Shown here: in pieces, positions 36,048 to 49,330 of the stretch
Position numbering within the stretch: position 1 is the first letter of the stretch
Layout: every line of letters starts with the position of its first letter
Assembly: GCA_028023455.1 (NCBI GenBank)
Contig: JAQFVV010000204.1
Coordinates: 1,511,501 to 1,575,500 of the forward strand
Reading direction: 5' to 3'
Length of the DNA: 64,000 bases
DNA from: Epiperipatus broadwayi
Lineage: Eukaryota > Onychophora > Udeonychophora > Euonychophora > Peripatidae
Notes under the pieces: model-generated
The model's database searches: none
What the model saw: only the letters and a program-made list of their open reading frames with translations
Told to the model about the DNA's origin: nothing
Program-made: the position numbers and the translations under genes

Positions 36048-39000
36048 GAATTACTGTTAAGTCTTTTTAGAGATAAACTATGATCATTATATTGAAATGT
36101 TTGTTTGCTTTATCTGGATTAATTTTAGTTATGTAATGTAAATAGTTCATGGTTAAATATTAAGAGCTTATCTTGTCCCATCTTAATAGATTTTATCATT
36201 AGTCACCATGATCTGCCTTAATTATCTTTAAACTTCTTTGAGGTGGCTCATAAATTTAATAAACTATTAAATTTTAAAACCTATCATTGACTTAAATAAA
36301 GCCAATAATTGTTTTTCATGGTTTAGTTGTTATAAAATCCATTTTAATAATTGATTTACAGAAAATTTAAATGGATGAATAGGATTCATTAATTATGATT
36401 TGGGAAATATTCAGCAGAAACCTACTTTATATTTGATATAATGATATGATTGGATATGATTAGATCCATTGATAATATGTTCTTGTAGAGTATTTCATTT
36501 TGATATATAACTTAATTATAGTACATTGATATCAAATATGGTATAGATAAGTTATTATTTTTAATATTACATTAAACTATTATAAAACCATTGAATGATT
36601 TATTTTATTTGAACATTATAGATATTGTAGGTTTATAAAACATTCTTTATATCATAATCTTTTATTTAGTTAGGGAATATCATTAAGTTTTATCACAAAT
36701 TTACATAATTCTATGTAATATTTGATTAGTAAAGTATATCAGAACTTAGTTATTTATTGATTTGATTTTAGTTTTAGTCAATTCCAAATTAAATGGATAT
36801 CATTGTTTAGGACAGTGATATAAGATTTCACTGCTTATTATAATTTATTTTGAAATAATGAATAGATTTGGTGATATTTGAAGTGATGATTTTGTTTGTT
36901 TTCTTTTGTTATAAATGCTATCTGAAAAAATTAGGTTTTAATAAAGATTGTCATCAGTATTTTATTTCAGTATAGTGAGCACTCAAATAATTATTTAATG
37001 AAAACATTGTTATTGCATTATGTAACTAATGATGGAGCTAGATAATTTTATACAGATTATAATAGTGTTACTATTTATTGGTACATGATTTGCTTTGTTA
37101 TGAATAATATTTAAATCATAAGGGCATTTGTGTCAGTAATAAATGCTTGTCTAAATCCTGTAGGGCAATTTTTTAAGCCAATAAACATCACATGATCACC
37201 ATTTACCAAACCAGTAGAGAAATAATGGAGTAAAAGATCATTTATTATCCCATTACAGTATATAATCTAAAAGTAAAATGAAGCTATTCATTACTTTTTT
37301 GAATTTCATGTAAGTCCACTCAACATATGCATTTAAATTCTCTATTCACTGTGCTCTTCATTAATAATGTCCCAGTAGTTAATTTAATCACTAAAAACAT
37401 GAAATAAAATAAATAAATAACATAATTATTAACATAATTATTAATTCTCTATTCACTGTGCTCTTCATTAATAATGTCCCAGTAGTTAATTTAATCACTA
37501 AAAACATGAAATAAAATAAATAAATAACATAATTATTAACATAATTATTAAGTCCTCATAAAATTTAAGAATATTATATAATGTGTCTCTTAATTACATA
37601 CTTAAATTATAAACCAACTATTACACTAATAAATTTAACAAATAAATATAAAAAAAATATACCTACTCCATTTCTCTCTTCTTGAATTTTTTTTCTAAAA
37701 AGCTAAATTTTTATTCATTAAAAAACAAAGACTATGTTATGAGATTATTTTATATAGCGCTATGTTATTTTATGTAATAGTAATATTAGCGATTAAGCCA
37801 ATGCACATGTGCTTTAAAGATAAATTAAATTAATAACTTTTGTTTAAAAATGTATTTTAAACTATTTATGAAAAATAATTATATTCAGCCATATATAATA
37901 GCTTATGCTTCTCCACTATTTTAGATATTATCAAATCACAAAACAATGCATACTTATAAGACAAATATAAAATATTATATAAAAAAAATATTTCTAAATA
38001 TGAATAATTCATATACATATATTTAATGTTTAAACATTCTTATATATACATCTATGATAGGCACATCCTTTTATAACAATTATTAGAATATATTGGATAT
38101 ATAAGCACAGACTTTCACATGACCCACCACTCTCCACTCTATCTCATAACACTGATACACTTGAACACATATATGTTGAAAAGATAAATAATCACCAATA
38201 TATGTATTTCATGCTAACCCACAATCATCAGTTGGTTCAGATTATCATCTTCACACATATATCCAATAAGTGCTCAGATATATATTAAGGTAGCCAATTT
38301 TCATACTTTAATGGACAGGCTTCAATCCATTCCACACTCCAGCTCTTCAACGGTCCATCCAATTGAAAATCTGATGATGGAATGTTCAAAGGTCACCCTG
38401 AGGCTGAGATTCTTATCACACCCATGTTGACCTAAAGTCAATCTGACCCCTCATGTAAAGGACATAATCCATTTAATACATATACAAGGGATGGGCAGAC
38501 ATCTCTGTTATGTAATAACTGAAATACAGGCTTATTATATACCTGAATCAATATATGTAATATATAGGCTATATGAGCACAGACTTTCACATGACTCACC
38601 ACTCTTCATCTATCTCACAACACTGATACACTTGAATGCTTAGATGTTGAAAAGATAAATAATCAACCATTATCATAATAAATAATAAGTGGATATAGCC
38701 ATATACTAGAAAAATAAGAATATTCTAATTTCTCTGCATGTTGAAGTGAAAGGTACCTCTTAACCTTATGTGGTACATGAGTTTTACAATGAAATTTGAC
38801 TGAAACAACATCTTGAATAAATTGTAAAAATTACTTCCTCTGTAGCACTGTATATGATCCTCTAATCTAGTCATTCTTTACATTTATGAATTGTATGTTC
38901 TAACAAAATTTATATAAGTCATTAAACAAAGAAGTATTCAAATAATTACTCATAGTTAAACTCTGGATTTTTTAAAAGCTGCCATTGTTACAATAAGAAA

Positions 39001-39892
39001 AATAAAAAAAAAAAATCAAAAAAAAAAAAAATTGTAAATATATTTATAAACAGTTACAGTGTGAAAGTTTAGTGTCAATAGTAGTTATGAATGTTTCTTG
39101 CAGTTTATTTTCTATTAAAAATTTATTTAACCGTGTTATAAATTTTTCTTGTTTAGAAGACCAGATAATATGTGTAATTTTTTATTTTTAATTTGTTTTT
39201 TATGTTGATAAATATTATAACAAATATTATTTTAGTTACAGACTCATTTACCTTGAGCTATTAATAATAAACTTTACTAATAATATGAAGATTACTCTTA
39301 CTTTATAAAATCCAGTATTCAAATCACATGCTTGGTTTTCTATCTATTTGGATAATAATTCTAACTCTTCCTTAAATACTATGCATAGATATTTATTTAT
39401 ATTTATAAGTTATATAAAAATAGACAACTTATGCACCACTTATTATTATTGTGATAGTTAATAATTTAAATATTATTTTATTAATTTATAATAGTTTTTT
39501 GCCTCTCTGCATTCCAAAATTTTAATTATTTCTGTGATTACTGTAGTTCACAATTCTACACTGCTAAACATAGATACCATTATATTATTAGTAATGGAAA
39601 TACAAGATTGGCTGCTTTTTTTAATTACCAATCACTATTATACAAGTTAGTGATAATGTTTATAAAATATAATTAGATCATGAATCTACCATATTTGGAA
39701 GTACATGGTGATTATTTTTTATAAAGAATTGCAGTCTAATATGTAAGTCAACTGATAATCAAAGTTATCATAATGAAACATAAATAATTACAAATGATAA
39801 TATTTGAAGATAAGAGCAAAAATTAAAAAAAAGTGCTGAAGGCAAAACTCCAAATAAATTCTAGCTAATAGTATTAGTTGACATTATTCTAG
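36048..39892. other. A+T-rich intergenic sequence with small duplications
   Basis: No gene. An identical 107-bp tandem duplication at about 37336-37549 (core CTCTATTCACTGTGCTCTTC). A ~105-bp pair at 38098-38202 and 38570-38675 (core GCACAGACTTTCACATGAC), 472 bp apart, the intervening stretch being less A+T-rich and perhaps part of an unrecognised transposon. A fragment at 37183-37200 resembles the end of the hammerhead family. Confidence 0.5.
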
Positions 39893-40085
39893 GAATGAGT
39901 TATCATCATCAATCATTATCAGTCCACTGTAGGATGAAGGTCACTCCATGTTCAATCCATCTTCTTCAATTTCTAGCCTCTCTTCTTCACATAACCCCTA
40001 CACATTTCCTTATTTCATCCATCCATCTCGGGTCTTTTACAATCTTTTGGAATCCAGTTTTAGATTTTAACTGTCTATTTATTAT
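39893..40085 (-). mobile_element. RTE LINE, 3'-terminal fragment
   Basis: The reverse complement parallels 42430-42615 almost throughout: the AGATTGTAAAAGACCC stretch, the GATGGATGGATGAAATAA stretch, and the GACCTTCATCCTACAGTGGA end followed by GAT triplets. It therefore is the last ~190 bases of the same RTE family in the opposite orientation, 5'-truncated as is usual for LINEs. Other CATCATCAT tracts at 40165-40185 and 40300 may be debris of the same tails. Confidence 0.75.
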
Positions 40086-40941
40086 TAGTAATCAATTGGT
40101 AATAAATGTTAATTTGTTTTTATTAAAAGAGGCCACATCTTTCTTAAGAGTTATTCATTGTCTAATTAATTATGACCATCATCATCATTGATGAATATCA
40201 ATCATTAAGTCATAATTTAAATATAATATTTTAGATAAATAATTATAAGTTTATAAAATGGTGAAATTTTATGTTGTGAATTAGTTCTAAATCTACGGCT
40301 GGAACCATCATCATCATATTAATCAATAGTCTAATTAGTATTTAAGGGCCATATGAATAATGGTTTTCACTGTAATTATTATTTGTCAGCCATCATTAGA
40401 GCTAATGACTACCATCATACTTATACTGAGCTGGTAACACCTGTGAGAATATTAAGTGTGGATTTATGATATTAAAATCTTATAATTTTATTTGCACAAC
40501 TAAAGTATAAGGATTTCATTTTCCCTTCATACAAGTGCATATGTTATAAATATTGTACCAATTTGGTTTGAATCAGGTACACTTATAAATAAGTATATGA
40601 TATAACTTTATCTAGGTTTAGACAGTCTAGTGGTGCCCAGATAAAATATATCCATGTAAGTAAAACTGAATAAAAAAGAAATAAGCGTTCGATTTCCTTT
40701 TTCCCAATCTTGATGATATATTTATTTATTGATATTTTTAATTAGTTACAAATAGCGCCAGTATGCGGCTATGCTTTATATATGTGGAAAGTGGAAAAGG
40801 GATTATTTTTTGTTGAAAGAAACTATTATTATAGATAAATGTAACTTCACTATATTGATTCCACTATCATTTTTATTAGATATAATGACAACTATATATT
40901 TTATTCAGTTAAAATGGCTAGTATAATTTAATAGTTATAAT
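40086..40941. other. A+T-rich spacer between two RTE insertions
   Basis: No gene seen. A few CATCATCAT triplet tracts (40168, 40303) that could be tails of very short RTE insertions. Confidence 0.4.
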
Positions 40942-40955
40942 ATATATATTCAGTA

Positions 40956-41103
40956 CTTGTTCTTTATTACTATATAATTCTTGATAGAAGTCTTCTACCC
41001 ATTTCGTGATGCCATCTCTCTTTTTAGTAATAATTCTATCTTTTATTGTTATTGCAGATATAAATTTCCTATCAATACCAAAATGATGTTTTATACTCTT
41101 GAG
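40956..41103 (-). pseudogene. RTE ORF, inverted segment upstream of the RT core
   Basis: Read on the minus strand from about 41100 it encodes LKSIKHHFGIDRKFISAITI, then KDRIITKKRDGITKW and VEDFYQELYSNKEQV. This is the connector just before the fingers of RTE reverse transcriptases, where an FY-x-x-LY motif is typical. Its natural continuation is the plus-strand frame that starts next to it, so the two pieces were adjacent in the parent element and this one was flipped at insertion. Confidence 0.75.
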
Positions 41104-42600
41104 ACTTTTAATTTCTGAATTTTCCAGAATTTTAAATGAAGAATTGAGACATGAAATTAAATTTATGAAAAAAGGAAAGGTTTCAGGTTATGATGGAATT
41201 ATAAATAATATATTAAAAGATGCAGGTGAAGAAATAAAAAAATTTTTAGCAAAGTTATATACCAAATGTCTAAATGATAAAGATGTACCAGATGATTGGA
41301 GGATTGTGGTATTAATATTAATATTTAAAAAAGTGATAAAGAAGATATTATAAATTACAGACCTATCAGTCTTTTATTAGTTTACAAAATTTTTTACCAA
41401 GATAATTACAACTTGTCTGCAGAGAACATTGGATTTCCACCAACCAAGAGAACAAGCTGGATTGAAAAGTGGTTTTAGTATAATAGATCATATCCAAGTA
41501 TTGAGAGACATTATAGAAAAGACAAATAAAAATGAGTTGCCTTTATGCTTTGGATTTGTTGATTGTGCATTTGATTCTATAAACATTTTTTCAGTGATTA
41601 AAGCATTGGATCATCAAGGTACAGATCCAAGATATTGTCATATTTTAAAGAAAATTTATAAAAATGCAAAAGCAACAATTAGATTACATAATGATACTGG
41701 GGAAATCAACACTGAGAAAGGTGTAATACAGGGTGACTCCATATCTCCAAAATGTTTTACAGCAGGGCTGCAAGAAGTATTTTGTGGATTAAAATGGGAA
41801 GTTAAAGGAGTGAAAGTAAATGGAGATTATTTAAATCATTTAGATTTTCCAAATGATGTAGTTTTTTTTTTTAAATAATGCTTTAGATTTGCAGGAAATG
41901 ATGCAGGAGTTATCAGATGAAATTAAGACAGTATGACTAAAGATAAACGTTAAAAAGACTAAAGTAATGTTTAATGGGTTTTCTCAAAATATGAAAATAA
42001 AGATTGATTATGATGAATTAGAAGAAATTAACAGCTACAGATACCTTGCTCAGATTATTAATGCAGATGAAAACATAATGGATGAAATTAATCATAGAAT
42101 TAAACTTGGTTGGAGTGCTTTTGGTAAAAATAACTTGATACTAAAAGGAAATATGCCAATGTGTTTGAAAAGGAAGGTTTTTAATAAATGTGTTTTACCA
42201 GTTATTACTTATGGATCTGAGACTTGGAAACTTAATAGAAGCACAGTACAGAAACTTTAGACCACTCAATGAAGTATGGAGAGATGCATGTTGGGAGTAA
42301 CAAGAAGAGATTGAAAATGCAATATATGGGTTAGAGAACAAAAAGGTGTTACTGACCTTATTGAAAAAATTAAAAGACTGAAATGGAGTTGGGCTGGACA
42401 TATTGTTAGAAGAGATGATAACAGATGAACAATTGAAATCTTAAACTGGTTTCCAAGAGATTGTAAAAGACCCAGAAAAAGACCTCATGTGAGATGGATG
42501 AATGAAATAACTAGTGTGCAGGGGTGATGTGGAAAAGAAATGCTAAAGATCAGAGAAAATGGATTGGAGAGACCTTCATCCTGCAGTGGATTGATAATGG
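41099..42600 (+). pseudogene. RTE-clade reverse transcriptase, C-terminal two thirds
   Basis: Frames at 41099-41353, 41429-41878 and 41967-42260, then a shifted tail to about 42600. Visible RT features: MKKGKVSGYDGI (fingers, usually KAPGPDGI), YRPISLL between frames, FGFVDCAFDSI (motif A, usually D-x-x-K-A-F-D), VIQGDSISPKCF (motif B, G-D-S-I-S-P), and HLDFPNDVVFF in place of the catalytic F/Y-A-D-D. The tail KLKWSWAGHIVRR and the basic PRKRPHVRWMNEI segment are typical of the RTE/BovB C terminus. Stops, frameshifts and the loss of YADD (to P-N-D) show that it is dead. The enzyme of the parent element copies its RNA at a nick in target DNA. Confidence 0.85.
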
Positions 42601-42629
42601 TTGGTGATGGTGATGATATATATTCAGTA

Positions 42630-43791
42630 AGGTATACACTGAAAGGTTTTAGATTGACTAATTTGTAGCATGAACACTTTTTCTTTATAAATGATTTATA
42701 CAATAAATCTATAATTACACAATGATCACTAAAATGGCAGATATTACTGCTGTGCAAAAAAATATTATCACTTTAGTTTGCTTATCTAAATACTAATTCT
42801 AAAAACAATTGTATATATTTTTGATTAACTATATTCTGCTAGATGTATTTACCATAATAATTTCTACCATAAAAACAGAATTTGAAAGTGGATTAATGTT
42901 GATATAAAATAATCAAAGACTAGTATCGAAATGTTCTTCATGGTTTTGTTTAAAATTATTCTAGGTGCATATACTATTATAATTTTAGCCACAAAATATT
43001 AAAAGCTGGTTAATGTTGAAATAAAAAAAAATCAATACAAAAGTTATTGTAAAATAGACAAAATCTAAAACATATTCATTTAAATTGCTTATCTTGTTTA
43101 TTATCTCTAATAATAAAAATATTGCATATAAGTTTCTTTTAAAAGTATTTTCATAAGTGTACATACTATAATAATTTTATTTTTGTGCCATAAAAATACA
43201 ATTTGAAAACTGAGAAATGTTTGATATTAAAAATATTCAAAACAACATTTCAGTGAAAAACCAAGTTTCAAAATAAAAAACATAAAAATGACAGATATTT
43301 TATATTTAATTCTCTTAACTTTTATTTTATTTCTAACAATGAAACTGATTTGTATATATTTTTCTTATACTGTAGCCATTTTAGCTGAGTACCATACAAT
43401 TAAAAATTAAAAACTCATTAATATTTGATGATAAAAAACTTCAAAACAAATTTTTAATTAAAAAAAGTTTTAAAATTAAAACGTAATAACATGTTCAAAG
43501 ATCTAAAACTTAATTAAAAATTGAAATCACATATTTTTTCTATAATGGTAAAAATGATCAACCCAATTTTTTTATTAATATTGTGTATGCATAGTATAAT
43601 AATTTAAGCTATGTACAGTGAAATTAGAAATTGAAGAGTGATTGGTGTTAAAATAAAATAAAACATTCTTAATTGGACTGCAATAAAATTATAGAAAATT
43701 AAGCAATAAACATAAATTTAGTAAATCAACAAATGTCATTGGCTGACTTAAAAAGATGTTATTATAACAAGTGCTACTGGATACAATAGAA

Positions 43792-43795
<4 letters not shown>
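42630..43795. repeat. Decayed tandem array, period about 200 bp
   Basis: Five related blocks can be aligned by eye near 42850, 42965, 43160, 43372 and 43585. Each has a CATACTATAATAATTTTA-like stretch followed by an AATTTGAAA or ATTAAAAACT and a TTAATGTTGATAT-like stretch. Spacings are about 115, 195, 212 and 213 bases. No coding capacity. Confidence 0.4.

Positions 43796-43874
<79 letters not shown>
43796..43874. repeat. (TA)n microsatellite
   Basis: About 79 bases of alternating TA, with a less regular TA-rich edge to 43900. Nothing is inserted in it. Long reading frames across it are meaningless. Confidence 0.9.
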
Positions 43875-43880
<6 letters not shown>

Positions 43881-43900
43881 AATATATATAAAATATATAA

Positions 43901-46900
43901 GATTATTCACAGTGCTCTAGCTTTGAATAAAACTTCTGAAATGAACTCAAATTTACATGTTTTTCTTTTTAAATCTTTTCATTTGTGTAGAAATGTTAAT
44001 CTTAATCACAAGACAAAAACTAGTGCCAAAAAATTGATCAGTACTGAAATAAATAGAAGTCTTAAAAGGCAAAGTTGTAAAATAGATAATAATTTAAATT
44101 CTGAATACATTATAGTTAAATGAGCATTCTGTATTATTTAAGAAAATGATGAATTAAAAAGGTAATAGTTAGTGAAAAGGATTTCAGCTTGAGCAGTTTA
44201 TAATGGCATTATTCTTGAAGGATTAATCAAAAACAAATGAAAAATTATAATATCAATTAGGCAATCATTTGTCAAAAGGTTAAGTAATTGTTATATTAAT
44301 TTATTACTTTCTTACTGTAGATAATCTTTTCCTGAAAAGAAATTTATTACTAGTCAAGTAAAATACATCAGATTCAAAAAAATAACTTAATTGCATAGTG
44401 TTACAAGGCATGGTGAATCTTATAGCATCAGATATATCCACTGCTGCATGTTAACTTTTAAAAATAAAAGTTCTGCAATCAACAATCTAAATTTCTATTG
44501 GATATACTTGTAACCAATACATTTTAGTTGTCTTTAAAATATAATTCTATTTTTTGTATAAAAAATTACTTTCATATGTATTTTTACATTTATATTTTTG
44601 AATTTTTTGTTTAATGGATAATAATTTTGGTCTTGATTGTGGATGTGAAATGGATTAATTATAATTATATGCATTCAAATATAAACTACAATGAATCAAT
44701 CCTAGAATTAATGGCATTCTGGAAGTAATTAATTCATATTAGCAATATATATATATATTTATGCGGAATTAAATATTTTCATGCATAATTATTATAATAA
44801 TGAATAGAAATAAAGAGATTTTATCCGTGTAAACAGAGATAACCTTTGTCTTTTGATGTTACCAAAAAACTATTAATTATTACTAATTAACAATTCCCCT
44901 GATGCTATCTATGGTTTTTAATGTATGTATATATGTGTATATACATATAAACAATACTAGTGCAGCAATAAATATAAAGAACAGAATGACCTGATTCTTT
45001 TCTTGTGATTTTGATGGTATTTATTAATCGTTGGAAAATAGAAAGTGAAATTTTTATATATAGCCTGATATAAATACAAAGTAGATTGTAAATTATTCAG
45101 AAATTACAATTAAATATTTTGAGAATAAAGGCAATTATAATATTAGAATAATTTACACCTGCCTTCAAATAAAGCATATATATATATAAATTTCACTCTA
45201 TTTTTCAACAATGAAAATAAGCGAATATTTAAAACCATTAAAAATGGTTATTGTATTTATTGACATATGAATGTTGTTTATGCTTAGCTTCCAGATGTGT
45301 TGCTTTTATTTAAATTATATATATATAATTTAAAGAAAAGCAAGTAAAAATTTTTGATAGGTTAAAATGTCAAAAAAAATTTAAATAAATTACTTTATTT
45401 TTTTTTATAAAGTATTATTTATTAATGGCTTAAATTATATTTGTAAATTTTTTAAATTTATTAATGTTTATTTAAAAAGTTAAAATAAATAAGTATCTCA
45501 CAACCGTGCCTACACATTAGTAAACTTATTTTACTATATTATATTTCAATAAAAAAAAATTCCATATTGCCAAGCAATAAAATAAATGTGATCTTGTTAT
45601 TGAAAAAATATTTATATTATATTATCAAAATGTCAGATATTATGTAGTTAAAGGGGAAAAAAACATCATTTATTAAAAAGAATTTTTTTTTTTTTTGTAT
45701 TCTAAAAAACGAATGAAAAATAACTACAGCTTTAAAAACAATTTATTATTAAAGCCAAAAATTCAAATAAATATTTAGTAACGTAAATAAAAATAATGTT
45801 TTTTTTTTTTTTAAATAATCTACATAATACTATATTATCAATTTTATTTTTAAAAAATCCTGTAAAACTATATACCTTTTTCATTATATTCAAATATGTG
45901 TATATCACTTGTGCTTATTCATTAATTTATTATTAAATTGAAATGCTTTAGATCTACTGTTAACTAATATTCTGTCAAACTGAAAACATTGTAGTTAATA
46001 ATAGTTTAATTCAACATAATTGTCATATAAAGCATTTTATTCAAACTATTTTTACACTACATGAAGTTTCTTTGTCAAAGACTTGAAAATAAACTACACA
46101 ATAATGAGCAAATAACAATCATGGATATATGTCGTTTTTGCCAGATGCTATGATTAAATCAAAATCATTATCATTGATAGTTTTCCATTGCTCATTATCC
46201 TATTAACACAATTTGTTCTAGAAGTTCAATAGTAGATTTATATCATTACATAAATGAACAGAAAATCTTTCACTTCATAAATTCATACTTCATATTACAT
46301 GGAAGTAGAAAATTTTTTATATTTGTCTATGAATGTAAAAAAATGTGAAAACTATTTATTAAAATCTTTTAGGATTTTGGCTTTTAAGTACAAGTTTTAC
46401 TAATGGTGAATGATAATAAAATTGTTAGCATATATAGCAGTAATTTAACAGTACAATTTTCATCAGGGTGAAATGGGGAAATGCTTTCCTGAAAGCACTT
46501 AATATCCAGAGGCCAAATAATTTTTTAAACTCATTATAAAACAAAATTATCTGTATAAAAATTAGACTAATATAATTGTGTCTAAGTTGCAATTGAACAT
46601 GGCACCATAGGGTAAATTGCAATTATCATTAATAAGTAAAGCTCTTCCTAAACATATTACTCGGACACTAACTTGTTTATAATATATTGTATAAACTGTT
46701 TATTGATTGGCATAGTCAAGTTGCTTTGTTTTTTAGTGGTAATTTTAATCCATATTAATGATGCCAACATCAAATTAAAATCTTTTAAATCAGAATAATT
46801 AAAAGTAAACTAAAATTACTAATGGAAAAATGTAATTTAAATTATAATAATGTATATTTTATATACTTTTAGTACACTTTATCTATAACTTTTATAATAA

Positions 46901-46946
46901 TTACACACTTAATGAATTTGTCCAGTGAAACATAAAATGTTGAATT
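43901..46946. other. A+T-rich intergenic sequence
   Basis: No gene, domain or clear repeat seen. Short TA runs at 44742-44758 and 45178-45187. The short frames at 43923-44123 and 46425-46622 have no recognisable content. Confidence 0.6.
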
Positions 46947-47280
46947 AATCATAGAGTTGAACTTGAAATACAAAAAGAAGAAAGAGGAGATTGCTGAATA
47001 TCTTTCTGTCAAGAGATCATGGCAATTTATACATAATCAGCATTGCTGGACTACAGGCTATCTTAAATGGGCCCATGTGCTGGCAGAAAGGCCGAGGCAT
47101 CTAGAGTGATCAAGATAGATGGCAACCTATATGGTAGTTCTTCCATGCTGTCTAGGATACATGATCATTACATAGAAAAATTCAAACCTGATGGAATTGT
47201 TATTGGAAGTAAAAATTTTAACTAAAAATTATATTCACAAAATCACAGAAAAAGAATTATTGATAAATTAAAGATTATGC

Positions 47281-48266
47281 TGGATAAAACTTATCCTGGA
47301 TTGCATGGAATTCAAACTTTTTCCTGATTGATGGTGTCCAGAAACTTCCAGGGATCAATCTGATTGCCATGTTTTTCCTGGTTAAGAAATTAGAAGGCCC
47401 TCAAAGCCTGGGGAATCTTAGGCCAATATCAATGATTCCTCGCTGATAAAGACAGTTGAGAGCCTAATTAAAAATATTCAAGATATTATAATTGATTAGC
47501 TGTATCAATGCCAATTTGCTAAGAGGGAGAGCTTTACAGCTGATACTGTGAGCTGATTTTGCCTCTTGATAGATCACATTCACATGAAGATGTCACAGCC
47601 AGTCACAGTTCAGCTTGATTTTGCTGCAGATTTTGATTGTGTTAGAATTGACACACTTGTGAGGATACTGGAGGGACTTAAAGTACCAACTGCATACCTC
47701 CAGATAATAAAAAATCTCCTGTATAACAGGACGGTGTTCCTGTCTCTGAATGGGAGGGTATCCCCAGGATTTAAGGCTAATATTTTTATTTCTCAGGACT
47801 CACCTCTGAGTGTGCTCCTTTTCACAACCTATGTGAATCTCCTCCTGCTAAGCATCAAGACATCTCTTAAAGAGATTTCCACACCTTTGCTGAAGAAGAA
47901 GATCCATCACATCTCCTATATGAATGATGTGACGGTTTTTCTTGCTTCATGTGAAGAGTTCACAAGGCTTGAGGAGCTCTTGGACCAGTTGAAATATGAA
48001 TTTGGTCCAAGAGTCAATAATGAGAAATCAGCAACCTGGTCAATTCTGGCAAATTCAAGGCTCCACCTCAGAAGTTCTTGGATTTTCATCTACTTTTCCC
48101 CCCATCTAAAATGAAGAAGGAAATTGAAGATTATCTAATGAGGAATATAACAAAATTTATTGGATCATTAGCAAAGATTTATTTATCTTTATTCAGTAAA
48201 ATTGCACTAATGAATGCAGTCATGCTTTCCAAGATCACATACTTCATTCAGGTTTTTCTGAAATGA
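47281..48266 (+). pseudogene. L1/Tx1-like reverse transcriptase domain
   Basis: Frames around 47370-47440 give FLVKKLEGPQSLGNLRPISM (fingers, usually NxRPIS). The main frame 47566-48114 gives VQLDFAADFDCVRIDTLVRI (motif A, usually D-F-x-K-A-F-D), then FLSLNGRVSPGF, SQDSPLSVLLF (motif B, usually R-Q-G-C-P-L-S-P), and HHISYMNDVTVFL in place of the catalytic Y-A-D-D. A second frame at 48078-48266 carries the following ITKFIGSLAKIYLSLFSKIA stretch. The length and spacing of NG-x-x-S-x-x-F, PLS and VTVFL fit the L1/Tx1 group. The substituted catalytic motif (Y-M-N-D) and stops mark it as inactive. Confidence 0.8.
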
Positions 48267-48489
48267 AAGCCTTTATAAAGAATGTTGAAACCCAATGTAA
48301 AAAGTTATGCTGGTGGCGAAAGCTAAGCAAATGGACAGATTAGGATTATAGTCAGTCAAGACTTTATTAATACAGTGTTCCTATAATGTACTTGCCAGAT
48401 TATTCATGAAAAACCCAGATGTGGAGGGGCCAATATAACCAGAAGAGATAATTTCTACTGATAGGCCACCTCCTGAAGAGTGGAATGCT

Positions 48490-49051
48490 TTGGATACAAA
48501 AACAATTCTTATATTTGACAATCTAAAAATAAAGAAGATGGGAACAATATTCAATAATAAACTGAATTACTGGAAAACATATCTACTTATGTATCCTGAA
48601 AGATCAAAAACTGACAATATTCTTCCGATCAGAATATTAAGATTCTTGAGGTTGACCAAACATCTAAAATTGGAACCAAGATTTGTTGATTTTTTTGATC
48701 AAGGTCAACCTCAGGGCTTTGCCAATTTCTAAATTCCTACATATGAAAAGAAATTATAAATTAGACTCTATATGCACATTATGTAAGTGAAGTGATGAGA
48801 GTGTGAGACATATTTTGGAAGAGTGTAAAATTTGGAATAAAATAAAAAACATCATTAGGTTCATTAAAAATAAAGAATCTGCTTGCATAAATTTGATTAA
48901 AGCTTTCAAGAATGGACATTTGAGAATTATAAGATTGGTGATATTCATAAATTTTTGTATATGTTCACTGAGAAATAAAATCATCTTTGAAAGTGGAGAA
49001 GAATATGACATGATCAAAATGACTTTGCACTTATTAGAAGAGATTAAATAA
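48490..49051 (+). pseudogene. L1/Tx1-like LINE C terminus with CCHC-type motif
   Basis: Continues the LINE ORF2. After the frame 48490-48732 the sequence reads HMKRNYKLDSICTLCK, a stop, then SDESVRHILEECKIW. That is a C-x2-C (from about 48773) followed by H-x4-C (about 48809-48826), the zinc-binding motif found near the end of L1/Tx1 and related ORF2 proteins. Decayed coding continues to about 49330. Confidence 0.65.
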
Positions 49052-49330
49052 ATGGAAAAAGTGTTTTGCCAAAATTGGCTATTTGATCAGATCTGGTTCC
49101 TAATAAACTTAAGACAATATGCAGTACCAATGATGAGAAAAATTCAATGTTGTAAATGAACAAATACAAGGAAAATCAGATTGAACCATTTGCTTAAAAA
49201 TGATATAGATAAACTTTGTGTGAAAGCGACTAAGATCTATAAAAAAAGAGAATGAAGGTCACTAGGATAAAGAAGAAATCAATTTTAGGGAAATGGATTG
49301 ATTTAAACAAATTAAAAAAATAATTTTTTA

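Larger units (their letters stand above)
40942..42629 (+). mobile_element. RTE-clade LINE copy, twin-primed (5' inversion), with 14-bp target duplication
   Basis: The insert 40956-42615 is bounded by identical 14-mers ATATATATTCAGTA at 40942-40955 and 42616-42629. Its first ~150 bases are inverted relative to the rest, and its 3' end is a GAT-rich tail. The open parts encode an RTE-type reverse transcriptase; the apurinic-like endonuclease half is missing. Inversion of the 5' segment with 5' truncation is the product expected from twin priming during target-primed reverse transcription. Confidence 0.85.
46947..49330 (+). mobile_element. L1/Tx1-like LINE, decayed ORF2
   Basis: A 2.4-kb stretch of lower A+T content whose broken frames follow the order of a LINE ORF2: connector, reverse transcriptase, thumb, and a cysteine-histidine motif near the C terminus. 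The endonuclease end is absent, so the copy is 5'-truncated or its start has decayed beyond recognition. No poly-A or target duplication could be fixed. It is unrelated in detail to the RTE copy at 41 kb. Confidence 0.75.

Noticed and set aside
39895-40191. 98-residue plus-strand frame
   Set aside because: It is the antisense of an RTE 3' end.
41099-49051. Could either reverse transcriptase be a Penelope-like element that drives the hammerhead repeats?
   Set aside because: The 41-kb one has RTE features and the 47-kb one L1/Tx1 features; no GIY-YIG endonuclease or Penelope-type motif was seen. The autonomous partner is not in this window.
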